Assembly (NCBI RefSeq): GCF_018397995.1
Contig: NZ_BBQH01000044.1
Span: 1 to 50,792, forward strand
Length of the DNA stretch: 50,792 nucleotides
Direction of reading: 5' to 3'
From: Rhizomonospora bruguierae
Lineage (GTDB): Bacteria > Actinomycetota > Actinomycetes > Mycobacteriales > Micromonosporaceae
Below are positions 16,110 to 24,500 of the stretch, in pieces (within the stretch, counting starts at the first letter, position 1; each line of letters opens with the position of its first letter). A program made the translations under genes and the position numbers. The notes under the pieces are model-generated. The model worked only from the letters and a program-made list of their open reading frames with translations, did not search any database and had not been told where the DNA came from.

Positions 16110-18917
16110 GTGGCCACTGCGCTGGTGGCGCGGTTGCGCCGCGCCCTGCCGAGGATGACCCGCCGCCGCGCCGCCGGCGCCGGTGCCGTCGCGCTCGTCC
16201 TGATCGCCGCCCTCGCCGTCGTCCTCGTCCCGAGGCCCGCGTCGTACCGGGTGAGCGATGCGATGCTGACGGTGCGCTCCGGTCCGGACGGGAACACCCC
16301 GGTCCGGTTGGATACCCGGTACTACGCGCCCAAGTCCGGCCGGCCGGTGCCCGCGGTGCTGCTGGCGCACGGCTTCGGCGGTACCAAGGAGACGGTGGGC
16401 GAGGACGCGAAGACGCTCGCCGACCGCGGCTACGCGGTGCTGACCTGGACCGCGCGGGGCTTCGGCCGCAGCGGCGACAAGATCCACCTGAACGCGCCGG
16501 ACTACGAGGTGCGCGACGCCCAGCGCCTGCTGGACTGGCTGGCGACCCGCCCGGAGGTGCGCCAGGACGGCCCCGGCGACCCGCGGGTGGGCGTGGTCGG
16601 CGGCTCGTACGGCGGCGGCCTGGCGCTCATGCTCGCCGGCCTGGACCGGCGGGTCGACGCGATCGTTCCGATGATCACGTGGAACGACCTGTCCCGGGCC
16701 TTCCTGCCGGACGCGGGCGGCGGCGCCCCGGTGGACGGCGTGTTCAAGCGGGCGTGGGCCGGCCTGTTCTTCGGCAGCGGCAGCGCCGGCCCCGGCGGCC
16801 AGACCGGCATCGCCGGCTCCGGCTCGGGCGCGACGGGTCCCGGGCCGGGCGGCATCGGGGCGCCCGACGGCGTGGACCCCACCTGCGGGCGCTTCGCCGA
16901 GGATGTCTGCCGGGCGTACCTGTCGATCGCCACCACCGGCCGCGGCACCCCCGCGGGGGTCGACCTGCTGCGCCGGTCCAGCCCGGCCACGGTGCTGGAC
17001 CGGATCACCGCGCCGACGCTGCTGATCCAGGGCCTGGCGGACTCACTGTTTCCGCTGACCGAGGCGGACGCCAACGCGGCCGGGATCGCCGCACACGGCA
17101 CGCCGGTGCGGGTCGCCTGGTTCACCGGCGGCCACGACGGCGGCGCCGGCCCGCAGACCGACCAGGACCGGCTGAAGTTCCTCACCGCGCAGTGGCTCGA
17201 CCACTACCTCAAGGGCGAGGGGCCGGTGCCGTCGACCGGTTTCACCTGGTCCCGGATCAGCGGCTTCGACGCGCTCGACCGCGGCTACGTCACCAACGGC
17301 TACCAGACCGACCGGTACCCGGGCCTCGCCGGCAGCGGTACCACCATCGTGGAGCTGAGCGGGCCGCCGCAGCCCGCCGCGAACCCGCCCGCCGGCACCC
17401 CGGCGGCGCTGTCCTCGATCCCGCTCGCCGGCGCGCTGTCCTCGTTCGTCAACGGCGTGGTCCGGGACGTGCCCGGCCAGCACGCCGACTTCGTCTCCGC
17501 GCCGGTCGAACGCCCGCTGGAGATCGCCGGCGCGCCGCGGGTGTCGATCCGTGCCGCCTCGCCGACCGGCTCCGCGGTGCTGTTCCTGAAGCTGTACGAC
17601 GTGGCCCCGGACGGCACCGCCAGCCTGCCCGGCGGCCAGGTGGCCCCGGTCCGGCTGACCGGCCTGCCGGCCGACATCGCCGAGGCCGGCCCCGTCACGG
17701 TCACGCTGCCCGGGGTCGTCCGGCGGATCGAGGCGGGGCACCGGTTGCGGGTCACGGTCGCCACCGCGGACCAGGCGTACGCCGGGCCGGTCGAGCCGAC
17801 CGTGTACACGGTGGCGCTGGGCGACGGGCGGCTCACGGTACCCACGATCTCCGGTACGCCGATCGCGTCCCCGGCGGCGGTCTGGCGCTGGGTCCTGCTG
17901 GGGCTGGTGGTGGCGCTGGCGGTCGGGCTCGCGGTGGTGCTGTTCGTCGCGCGCCGCCGGCGCCGCGCCCCCCGGACCCGCGTCGACGACGCGTACGCGG
18001 ACGTCCCGCTGGTCGTGCGCGGCCTGCGCAAGGCGTACGCGGACGGCTTCGTCGCGGTGTCCCGGGTGGACTTCGAGGTCCGGCGCGGCCAGGTGGTGGG
18101 CCTGCTCGGGCCGAACGGTGCCGGCAAGACCACCACCCTGCGGGTGCTCATGGGCCTCACCCGGCCGACGGCCGGCGACGCGCTGGTCTTCGGTCACCGG
18201 CTCACCCCGGGCGCGCCGGTGCTCTCCCGGATCGGGGCCCTGGTCGAGGGGCCCGGCTTCCTGCCGCACCTCACCGGCCTGGAGAACCTGCGGATGTACT
18301 GGCGCAGCACCGGTCGGGCGGCCGGGGACGCCCGGTTCCCCGAGGCGCTGGAGATCGCCGGCCTCGGCGAGTCGGTCCACCGGAAGGTGCGCACCTACAG
18401 CCACGGCATGCGGCAGCGGCTCGCGATCGCCCAGGCCATGCTCGGCCTGCCGGAACTGTTGGTGCTCGACGAGCCCACCGACGGACTGGACCCGCCGCAG
18501 ATCGCCGAGATGCGCCGCGTCCTGCGCCGGTACGCCACCGACGGGCGGGCCGTCCTGGTCTCCAGTCACCTGCTCGCGGAGGTGGAGCAGACCTGCACGG
18601 ACGTGGTCGTGGTGCACAAGGGCGAGGTGGTCGCCGCCGGGCCGGTCGACCAGATCGTCGGCGAGTCGCCGAGCGTCCAGCTGGACGTGTCCGACGTGGA
18701 CGCGGCCGCCGCGGTCCTGGACCGGCTGGGCGTGCGCTCGGTGGCCGCGGACGGCGCCGGCCTGGTGGTGGACGTGAACGGCACGCCGCGCAGCGAACTG
18801 GTCGCGGAGCTGGTCCGCGCCGGCGTCGGGGTGGACCGGGTGGTGCCCCGGCGCCGCCTGGAGGACGCCTTCCTGGCCCTGGTCGGCGAGTCTTCGCGGG
18901 GGAGTGGTGACCGATGA
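16110..18917 (+). CDS. Fusion: extracytoplasmic alpha/beta hydrolase + ABC ATPase
   Basis: 935 aa. A basic N terminus and one helix (about 21-41) anchor the protein. A CocE/X-Pro-type (S15-like) alpha/beta hydrolase follows, about 60-365, with LLAHGFGG (oxyanion region), VVGGSYGGG (nucleophile Ser near 166), QGLADSLFP (Asp) and TGGHDGG (His). A beta-rich domain (about 400-575) resembles the C-terminal domain of that family. A second helix (about 590-613) then returns the chain to the cytoplasm before an ABC ATPase (about 635-930): GPNGAGKTTT, YSHGMRQRL, LVLDEPTDGLDPP, SSHLLAEV. The topology is consistent: enzyme outside, ATPase inside. TAGCGT six bases before the GTG suggests a leaderless mRNA. 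It overlaps the permease gene by ATGA. The substrate may be a peptide or ester that is processed and transported together. Confidence 0.9.
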   Translation: MATALVARLRRALPRMTRRRAAGAGAVALVLIAALAVVLVPRPASYRVSDAMLTVRSGPDGNTPVRLDTRYYAPKSGRPVPAVLLAHGFGGTKETVGEDAKTLADRGYAVLTWTARGFGRSGDKIHLNAPDYEVRDAQRLLDWLATRPEVRQDGPGDPRVGVVGGSYGGGLALMLAGLDRRVDAIVPMITWNDLSRAFLPDAGGGAPVDGVFKRAWAGLFFGSGSAGPGGQTGIAGSGSGATGPGPGGIGAPDGVDPTCGRFAEDVCRAYLSIATTGRGTPAGVDLLRRSSPATVLDRITAPTLLIQGLADSLFPLTEADANAAGIAAHGTPVRVAWFTGGHDGGAGPQTDQDRLKFLTAQWLDHYLKGEGPVPSTGFTWSRISGFDALDRGYVTNGYQTDRYPGLAGSGTTIVELSGPPQPAANPPAGTPAALSSIPLAGALSSFVNGVVRDVPGQHADFVSAPVERPLEIAGAPRVSIRAASPTGSAVLFLKLYDVAPDGTASLPGGQVAPVRLTGLPADIAEAGPVTVTLPGVVRRIEAGHRLRVTVATADQAYAGPVEPTVYTVALGDGRLTVPTISGTPIASPAAVWRWVLLGLVVALAVGLAVVLFVARRRRRAPRTRVDDAYADVPLVVRGLRKAYADGFVAVSRVDFEVRRGQVVGLLGPNGAGKTTTLRVLMGLTRPTAGDALVFGHRLTPGAPVLSRIGALVEGPGFLPHLTGLENLRMYWRSTGRAAGDARFPEALEIAGLGESVHRKVRTYSHGMRQRLAIAQAMLGLPELLVLDEPTDGLDPPQIAEMRRVLRRYATDGRAVLVSSHLLAEVEQTCTDVVVVHKGEVVAAGPVDQIVGESPSVQLDVSDVDAAAAVLDRLGVRSVAADGAGLVVDVNGTPRSELVAELVRAGVGVDRVVPRRRLEDAFLALVGESSRGSGDR

Positions 18918-19807
18918 GCGCGACGGACGTGGCGGCGGGGCGCCGGCCGGGCGCCACGGGCGCGGCGGCCGGCTACCGGCCGGGCGCGACCCTGTCGGTG
19001 CGTGCCGAGTGGCGGCGCCAGCTCTCCCGGCGCCGCACCCAGGTGGCGCTGGGCTTCATGGTCCTGCTCCCGCTGATCGTGCTGGCCGCCTTCCAGTTCG
19101 GCAACGGCGGGGACGACACCAACGGCGGCGGCGAGTTCGGCAGCATGGTCGACCTGGCCACCACCGGCGGGCTGAACTTCACCCTGTTCACCATCTTCGT
19201 CAGCGCCTCGTTCCTGCTGGTCGTCGTGGTGGCGCTGTTCTGCGGTGACACGGTGGCCAGCGAGGCGAGCTGGGGCAGCCTGCGGTACCTGCTGGCGATC
19301 CCGGTGCCCCGCTCCCGGCTGCTCGGCGTCAAACTCGTCGTGGCCCTGGGCTACTCCGCCCTCTCCCTGCTGCTGCTCGCCGGCACCGCGCTCACGGTCG
19401 GCACCCTCCGGTACGGCTGGCACCCGTTGCGCAGCACCATCGCCGCCGACCTCTCCCCGGGGCAGGGGGTGCTGCGGCTGCTGGCGGTCCTCGGGTACCT
19501 CGCCGTGGGTCTGCTGGTCGTGGCCGGCCTGGCGTTCCTGCTCTCGGTGGCCACCGACGCGCCGCTGGGCGCCGTCGGCGGCGCGGTGCTGCTGTCGATC
19601 CTGTCCAGCATCCTGGACCAGATCACCGCGCTGGGGGTGCTGCGCAACCTCCTGCCGACCCACTTCTCGTCGGCCTGGCTCGGGCTGCTCAGCACGCCCG
19701 TGCAGCTGGATGACGTGGTCAAGGGCGCCATCTCCGGCATCGCCTACGCGGCCGTCTTCTGGTCCCTCGCCTGGTGGCGCTTCCTCCGCAAGGACATCGT
19801 CTCCTGA
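18914..19807 (+). CDS. ABC-2 permease partner of the hydrolase-ATPase fusion
   Basis: 297 aa with about six membrane segments, starting with one near residues 45-61 after a short cytoplasmic RAEWRRQLSRRRTQ region. It contains DTVASEASWGSLRYLLAIPVPRS, the characteristic loop of ABC-2 exporters that contact the ATPase. The ATG overlaps the fusion gene stop codon by four bases, so the two are translationally coupled and form one transporter. Confidence 0.88.
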   Translation: MSATDVAAGRRPGATGAAAGYRPGATLSVRAEWRRQLSRRRTQVALGFMVLLPLIVLAAFQFGNGGDDTNGGGEFGSMVDLATTGGLNFTLFTIFVSASFLLVVVVALFCGDTVASEASWGSLRYLLAIPVPRSRLLGVKLVVALGYSALSLLLLAGTALTVGTLRYGWHPLRSTIAADLSPGQGVLRLLAVLGYLAVGLLVVAGLAFLLSVATDAPLGAVGGAVLLSILSSILDQITALGVLRNLLPTHFSSAWLGLLSTPVQLDDVVKGAISGIAYAAVFWSLAWWRFLRKDIVS

Positions 19808-19848
19808 CGCTGTGCCCAGTGGGCCGGTTCACACCTTGGGAAGGATCG

Positions 19849-19877
19849 GGGACATGATCCGCGCCGGCCCGTAGAGT
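19849..19877 (+). promoter_or_regulatory. Putative promoter of the thrC riboswitch transcript
   Basis: TAGAGT at 19872-19877 is a good -10, with a weak -35 (GGGACA at 19849-19854) 17 bp upstream. Transcription would start near 19884, about 18 nt before the riboswitch P1 stem. Confidence 0.4.
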
Positions 19878-19901
19878 GGTCGGCGAGAAACAACTGAATA
19901 C

Positions 19902-20027
19902 CTCATCCAGAGGGGCAGAGGGAACGGCCCGATGAAGCCCCGGCAACCACCCCGCACTCGACGGCGAGCGGCGGCAGGCAGGTGCCAATTCCGTCCCAGG
20001 CGCGGCCCGCGGCCCGGGAAAGATGAG
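19902..20027 (+). promoter_or_regulatory. SAM-I (S-box) riboswitch
   Basis: The conserved S-box core is plain: ATCCAGAGGGGCAGAGGGA at 19905-19923, then GATGAAGCCCCGGCAACC at 19931-19947 and GGTGCCAATTCC near 19981-19992. The P1 strands are CTCATC (19902-19907) and GATGAG (20022-20027). The Shine-Dalgarno stretch GAGAGGA (20027-20033) directly follows, and partly shares, the 3' P1 strand, and the start codon is at 20041. There is no separate terminator hairpin, so control is most likely translational: SAM binding would close P1 against the ribosome site. Confidence 0.9.
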
Positions 20028-20040
20028 AGAGGACGTCGCT

Positions 20041-21321
20041 ATGACGATCACCGCCGATCCGACCCCCGCCATCGACAGCCCCGCCCGCCACCTGGTCTGT
20101 CGCGGCTGCGGCGCCCAGTACCCGCTCGTCGCCCAGCACGCCTGTTACGAGTGTTTCGGCCCGCTCGAGATCGGCTACGACGTGGACGCGCTGCGGCGGG
20201 TCACCCGGGAGCGGATCGAGGCGGGTCCGGCGAACATCTGGCGGTATGCGGGGCTGCTGCCGGTCGGCCAGGACCCGGCATCGCGGGTCACGTTGAACCC
20301 GGGGCTCACCCCGCTGCTGCGGGCGGACCGGCTCGCCGCCGCGCTGGGGCTCACCGGTCCGCTCTATGTCAAGGACGACAGCGCCAACCCGACGCACTCG
20401 TTCAAGGACCGGGTCGTGTCCGTGGCGCTGACCGCGGCCAAGGGGATGGGCTTCGCCCGCTTCGGCTGCGCCTCGACCGGGAACCTGGCCAACTCGGTGG
20501 CCGCGCACGCCGCCCACGCGGGGGTTCCCTCGGTCGTGTTCATCCCGTCCGACCTGGAGCCGGGGAAGATCATCACAAGCGCGGTGTACGGCGGGGACCT
20601 GGTGGCGATCGACGGCTCGTACGACGACGTGAACCGGCTCTGCGGTGAGCTGGTGGAGACCGACGAGTTCGAGGACACCGCGTTCGTCAACGTGAACGTG
20701 CGGCCGTACTACGCGGAGGGCTCCAAGACCCTCGGCTACGAGGTGGCCGAGCAGCTCGGCTGGCGGATCCCGGCGCAGGTGGTGATCCCGATGGCCAGCG
20801 GTGAGCTGCTGACGAAGGTGGACAAGGCGTTCGCCGAGCTGGTCGAGATCGGACTGGCGGAGGCGCCGGCCGGCGGCTGGCGGGTGTTCGGCGCCCAGTC
20901 GGCGGGGTGCAATCCGATCGCCGTGGCGCTGCACGCGGGCACCGACGTGATCACCCCGGTCCGGCCGACCGGCATCGCCAAGAGCCTCAACATCGGTGAC
21001 CCGGCGGCCGGGCTGTACGCGTTGGAGGCGGTGCGGCGCACCGGCGGCTGGATGGACTACGCCGACGACGACGAGATCCAGGCGGCGATCCGGCTGCTGG
21101 CGTCGACCACCGGGATCTTCGCCGAGACGGCCGGCGGGGTGACCACCGCGGTCCTCGGCAAGCTGGTGGCGAGCGGCAAGCTGGATCCGTCCGCCGAGAC
21201 GGTCGTGTTCAACACCGGCGAGGGGCTCAAGACGCTGGAGGCGGTGGATGGCCTGGTCGGGCCCACGCACCGAATCAAGGCGTCGCTGCGCGACGCGCGC
21301 GAGGCGGGCCTGCTCGGCTGA
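20041..21321 (+). CDS. thrC: Threonine synthase-family PLP enzyme
   Basis: 426 aa, fold-type II PLP enzyme. An N-terminal zinc-ribbon-like segment (CRGCG...CYECFG, residues 20-40) precedes the catalytic domain. The PLP lysine is in PTHSFKDRV (near residue 122), the Asn-binding motif is ASTGNLANS, and MASGELLTK and FAETAGGVTTA are also present. The family converts O-phosphohomoserine to threonine; cysteate synthase and other sulfur enzymes share this architecture. The ATG at 20041 is chosen over an ATG at 20023 because the latter lies in the riboswitch P1 stem. Control by a SAM riboswitch is unusual for a plain threonine enzyme and hints at a link to homocysteine or methionine supply. Confidence 0.85.
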   Translation: MTITADPTPAIDSPARHLVCRGCGAQYPLVAQHACYECFGPLEIGYDVDALRRVTRERIEAGPANIWRYAGLLPVGQDPASRVTLNPGLTPLLRADRLAAALGLTGPLYVKDDSANPTHSFKDRVVSVALTAAKGMGFARFGCASTGNLANSVAAHAAHAGVPSVVFIPSDLEPGKIITSAVYGGDLVAIDGSYDDVNRLCGELVETDEFEDTAFVNVNVRPYYAEGSKTLGYEVAEQLGWRIPAQVVIPMASGELLTKVDKAFAELVEIGLAEAPAGGWRVFGAQSAGCNPIAVALHAGTDVITPVRPTGIAKSLNIGDPAAGLYALEAVRRTGGWMDYADDDEIQAAIRLLASTTGIFAETAGGVTTAVLGKLVASGKLDPSAETVVFNTGEGLKTLEAVDGLVGPTHRIKASLRDAREAGLLG

Positions 21322-21505
21322 GAATTCCCTTAAATTTTCGGCGGGTCGCATCACTGTGCGTGGTCGCTTCGTGGGGCGCGCATCCGCTCGGGCGGGCGGG
21401 TGTGCGCCGCGTCACCGGCCCGGTGCGGGCGTTGATCGAGAACCGTGATCGTTGCTCTGAGTAATCGATACCGAGCCGACGGTCGAGTTTCGGACAATCC
21501 GTGAC
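21322..21505. other. Intergenic, no gene seen
   Basis: First part of the 387-bp gap between thrC and the GNAT gene. I see no supported reading frame and no clear terminator here. The rest of the gap holds a promoter and a structured element. Confidence 0.5.
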
Positions 21506-21534
21506 TTGACCACCGCGCGTCGGCCGCGCAAGAT
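21506..21534 (+). promoter_or_regulatory. Sigma-70-like promoter of the structured leader
   Basis: TTGACC (21506-21511), 17 bp, then CAAGAT (21529-21534), a good match to housekeeping promoters. The expected transcription start, 21540-21542, falls at the first base pairs of the stem that begins at 21543. Confidence 0.6.
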
Positions 21535-21542
21535 GCTCCGTG

Positions 21543-21647
21543 CGGGAGGACGCATCGCCGTTAAGGACCCCGGCCGAGCTTGGCAACAATCTCCACTCGG
21601 GCGCCCTACGACCCAGCGCCGGAGGCGCTGTGCGGAGCGTCCTCCCG
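21543..21647 (+). ncRNA. Candidate structured RNA / cis-regulatory leader
   Basis: A perfect 11-bp outer stem (CGGGAGGACGC at 21543-21553 with GCGTCCTCCCG at 21637-21647) encloses 83 nt. Inside are a 5-bp stem, CCGAG (21574-21578) with CTCGG (21596-21600), whose loop carries TTGGCAACAA, and a perfect 7-bp hairpin CAGCGCC-GGA-GGCGCTG (21614-21630). A further hairpin, GACCAATT (21647-21654) with AATTCGGTC (21664-21672), follows with a one-base bulge. It does not match any riboswitch class I can recall. It lies 61 nt before the GNAT gene, so it is either a leader or a free small RNA. Confidence 0.55.
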
Positions 21648-21708
21648 ACCAATTCTTCCGGGGTAATTCGGTCGCGGTGCCGCGCCGCCGGAGTGGACCC
21701 TGGCGGGC

Positions 21709-22731
21709 ATGAGTATCACCGTCACGCCCCTGGACACCGGCGACGCCGCGCTCGCCGATCGGCTGTGGGAGATCAGCGCCGCGGTGACCGCGGCGGACCT
21801 GCCGGACCTCCCCCCACCGGACCAGCACAGCTTCTCGCTGAACCTCCGCGAGCCCTGGCCCGGCAATGACCGGGAGCATTTCGTGGCCCGCGACGCGGCG
21901 GGCACCGTCCTCGGCTACGCGAAGCTGGACCTGCCGGTGCTGGACAACCTGACCATCGCCGAGGCCGAGATCGAGGTGGACCCGGCGCACCGCCGCCGCG
22001 GTGCCGGCCGGGCGCTGCTTGCCGCGCTCCTCGACCGGGCCCGCGCGCTGGGCCGCAAGCACCTGGCCGGGATGGCGGTCGAACAGTTGCCGGGCGGTCC
22101 CGGGCGGGCCGGCGCCGGCGCCGCGTTCGCCAAGGCGGCGGGCTTCAGCATGGCGCTCGCCGAGGTGCGCCGCCGGCTGGACGTCACCGCCATCGACCGG
22201 GCCGTCCTCGACGATCTGCTCACGCGGGCCTGGTCCCGGGCGAAGGGGTACTCGCTGGTGCGGTGGCGCGGCGCCACGCCGGAGGATCTCGTCGCCGACG
22301 TGGCCTACCTGGACGGCCGGCTGATCCAGGACGCGCCGATGGGCGACCTGGCCTGGGAGCCGCAGAAGGTGGACGCCTCCCGGGTGCGGGCGAACGAGGC
22401 CGCGCTCGCCCGGCACCGGCGCACGGCGTACCACGCCGGGGTGCGGCACGACGCCACCGGCCGGCTGGCCGCCTGGACTACGATCGGGCGCGCCCAGGAC
22501 CGTCGCACGCACGGCTACCAGTGGATCACCATCGTCGATCCGGACCACCGCGGCCACCGGCTCGGCACGATCGTGAAGATCGAGAACCTGTACCACGCGC
22601 TGGCCCACGAGCCGGAGTTCGTGGCGATCAACACCTGGAACGCGGCCAGCAACAAGCACATGATCTCGATCAACGAGGTGCTCGGCTTCCGGGCGGTCGA
22701 CGCCTGGAACAACTGGCAGATCGACCTCTGA
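21709..22731 (+). CDS. Tandem-GNAT N-acetyltransferase
   Basis: 340 aa with two GNAT domains. The first (about 1-155) has the acetyl-CoA loop AEIEVDPAHRRRGAGRALL. The second (about 170-340) has ITIVDPDHRGHRLGTIVKI and ends with the Asn-rich segment NTWNAASNKHMISINEVLGFR. The layout resembles mycothiol synthase (MshD), but sequence outside the CoA loops does not point to that enzyme, and the acceptor is unknown. The start is the ATG at 21709, without a good Shine-Dalgarno sequence. The transcript probably begins with the structured element at 21543-21647. Confidence 0.85.
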   Translation: MSITVTPLDTGDAALADRLWEISAAVTAADLPDLPPPDQHSFSLNLREPWPGNDREHFVARDAAGTVLGYAKLDLPVLDNLTIAEAEIEVDPAHRRRGAGRALLAALLDRARALGRKHLAGMAVEQLPGGPGRAGAGAAFAKAAGFSMALAEVRRRLDVTAIDRAVLDDLLTRAWSRAKGYSLVRWRGATPEDLVADVAYLDGRLIQDAPMGDLAWEPQKVDASRVRANEAALARHRRTAYHAGVRHDATGRLAAWTTIGRAQDRRTHGYQWITIVDPDHRGHRLGTIVKIENLYHALAHEPEFVAINTWNAASNKHMISINEVLGFRAVDAWNNWQIDL

Positions 22732-22807
22732 GCGATGGACCCCGCGGCGACCGGCCGTCCGGCGATCGGCCCTGAGCGGTGGGCGGGGGGTCCGGCATGA
22801 TGGGCGC

Positions 22808-24493
22808 ATGACGGAGACCCCGCACCCGCTGTACGCCCGGCATGCCGACACCCTGGCCCGGGCGCTGAAGGCCATCGCCGAGCGCGACTTCTGGTCCGCG
22901 TACCCCGAGTCGCCGAGCCCCCGGGTCTACGGCGAGCACGCCGCCGCCGAGGGGCGCGCGGCGTACGAGGCGTACCTCGGCACCGACTTCCCGCTGGACC
23001 AGCCCGGCACCGGCGAGCCGGTCGCCACCGAGGCGAGCCCGTTCGGCGTGCCGCTGGGCGTCCGGTACCCCCGGGCCGACCCCGACCGGTTGATCGCCGC
23101 CGCGACCGCCGCCCTGCCCGCCTGGCGGGACGCGGGGCCGGCCACCCGCGCGGGCGTCTGCCTGGAGATCCTCGCCCGGCTGCACGCGCACATCTTCGAG
23201 TTGGCCAACGCCGTCCAGTTCACCACCGGCCAGGCGTTCGTGATGGCCTTCCAGGCCGGCGGCGCGCACGCGCTGGACCGGGCCCTGGAGGCGGTCGCCT
23301 ACGCGTACGCGGAGCAGACCCGGCACCCGGGCACCGCCGCGTGGGAGAAGCCGGCCGGCAGGGGCGAGCCGCTGCGCATGGTGAAGACGTTCCACGTCGT
23401 CCCGCGCGGGGTGGCGCTCGTCGTCGGCTGCACCACGTTCCCGACCTGGAACTCGTACCCGGGCCTGTTCGCCAGCCTCGCGACCGGCAACCCGGTCGTC
23501 GTCAAGCCGCACCCGCGGGCCGTGCTGCCGCTGGCGATCAGCGTCCGGTACGCCCGGCAGGTGCTGGCCGAGGCGGGCTTCGAGGCGGACCTGATCCAGT
23601 TGGCCGCCGAGGCGCCCGGCGAGGCGCTGGCGTCCAGCCTGGCCACCCGGCCCGAGGTGCGGATCGTGGACTTCACCGGCTCGACCGAGTACGGGGACTG
23701 GCTGGAGGCCAACGCCCGGCAGGCGACCGTCTACACCGAGAAGGCCGGCGTGAACACGGTCATCGTGGACGGCACGGACGACTTCGCCGGGATGTGCCGG
23801 AACATCGGCTTCTCCCTGACCCTCTACAGCGGACAGATGTGCACCACGCCGCAGAACGTGCTGGTGCCGGCGGACGGGATCGAGACCGACCAGGGGCACA
23901 AGAGCTTCGCCGAGGTGGCCGGGGGCATCGCGGCCGCGGTCGGCCGGCTCACCGCGGACCCGGCCCGGGGCGTCGAGCTCACCGGCGCGATCGTCAACGA
24001 CGGGGTGCTGGAGCGGCTGGCGCGGGCCGCCGGCGAGGGCGAGGTGGTGCTGGCGTCCCGCGCGGTCACCCACCCGGAGTACGCCGACGCCCTGGTGCGT
24101 ACCCCGCTGATCGTGAAGCTCGACGCGGACGCCGCGCAGACCTACGGCCGGGAGTGGTTCGGGCCGATCTCGTTCGTGATCGCCACCGGGTCGACCGCGC
24201 GGAGCCTGGAGATCTTCCGGGCCACCGTCGGCGAGCGGGGCGCCCTGACCGCCTCGGTCTACGCCACCGACCCGCAGGTGCTGGCCGCGGTCGAGGAGGC
24301 CGCGCTGGCGGTCGGCGTGCACCTGTCGTGCAACCTGACCGGCGGGGTGTTCGTGAACCAGTCCGCGGCGTTCTCCGACTTCCACGCCAGCGGCGCCAAC
24401 CCGGCCGCGAACGCCGCCCTGACCGACGGTGCCTACGTGGCCAACCGGTTCCGCATCGTCCAGTCCCGGCGCCACGCGCCGGCGACCGCCTGA
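22808..24493 (+). CDS. paaN: PaaN-type aldehyde dehydrogenase
   Basis: 561 aa, matching the actinobacterial PaaN group of phenylacetic acid degradation aldehyde dehydrogenases, which have a longer N terminus than usual ALDHs. The NAD-binding and catalytic region shows VVGCTTFPTWNSYP, NPVVVKPHPRAV, DFTGSTEYGDWL, the catalytic Glu context YTEKAGVN, and the nucleophile Cys in YSGQMCTTPQNV (near residue 342). It would oxidise an aldehyde from aromatic ring cleavage. No other paa genes are nearby, so the pathway role is inferred from the family alone. CATGAT six bases before the ATG fits a leaderless start. It is convergent with the next GNAT gene, with 7 bp between stops. Confidence 0.85.
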   Translation: MTETPHPLYARHADTLARALKAIAERDFWSAYPESPSPRVYGEHAAAEGRAAYEAYLGTDFPLDQPGTGEPVATEASPFGVPLGVRYPRADPDRLIAAATAALPAWRDAGPATRAGVCLEILARLHAHIFELANAVQFTTGQAFVMAFQAGGAHALDRALEAVAYAYAEQTRHPGTAAWEKPAGRGEPLRMVKTFHVVPRGVALVVGCTTFPTWNSYPGLFASLATGNPVVVKPHPRAVLPLAISVRYARQVLAEAGFEADLIQLAAEAPGEALASSLATRPEVRIVDFTGSTEYGDWLEANARQATVYTEKAGVNTVIVDGTDDFAGMCRNIGFSLTLYSGQMCTTPQNVLVPADGIETDQGHKSFAEVAGGIAAAVGRLTADPARGVELTGAIVNDGVLERLARAAGEGEVVLASRAVTHPEYADALVRTPLIVKLDADAAQTYGREWFGPISFVIATGSTARSLEIFRATVGERGALTASVYATDPQVLAAVEEAALAVGVHLSCNLTGGVFVNQSAAFSDFHASGANPAANAALTDGAYVANRFRIVQSRRHAPATA

Positions 24494-24500
24494 CGCCCGC

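Noticed and set aside
20023..20040. Upstream in-frame ATG for threonine synthase
   Set aside because: It lies in the 3' P1 strand of the SAM riboswitch and has no ribosome site; the ATG at 20041 has GAGAGGA at proper spacing.
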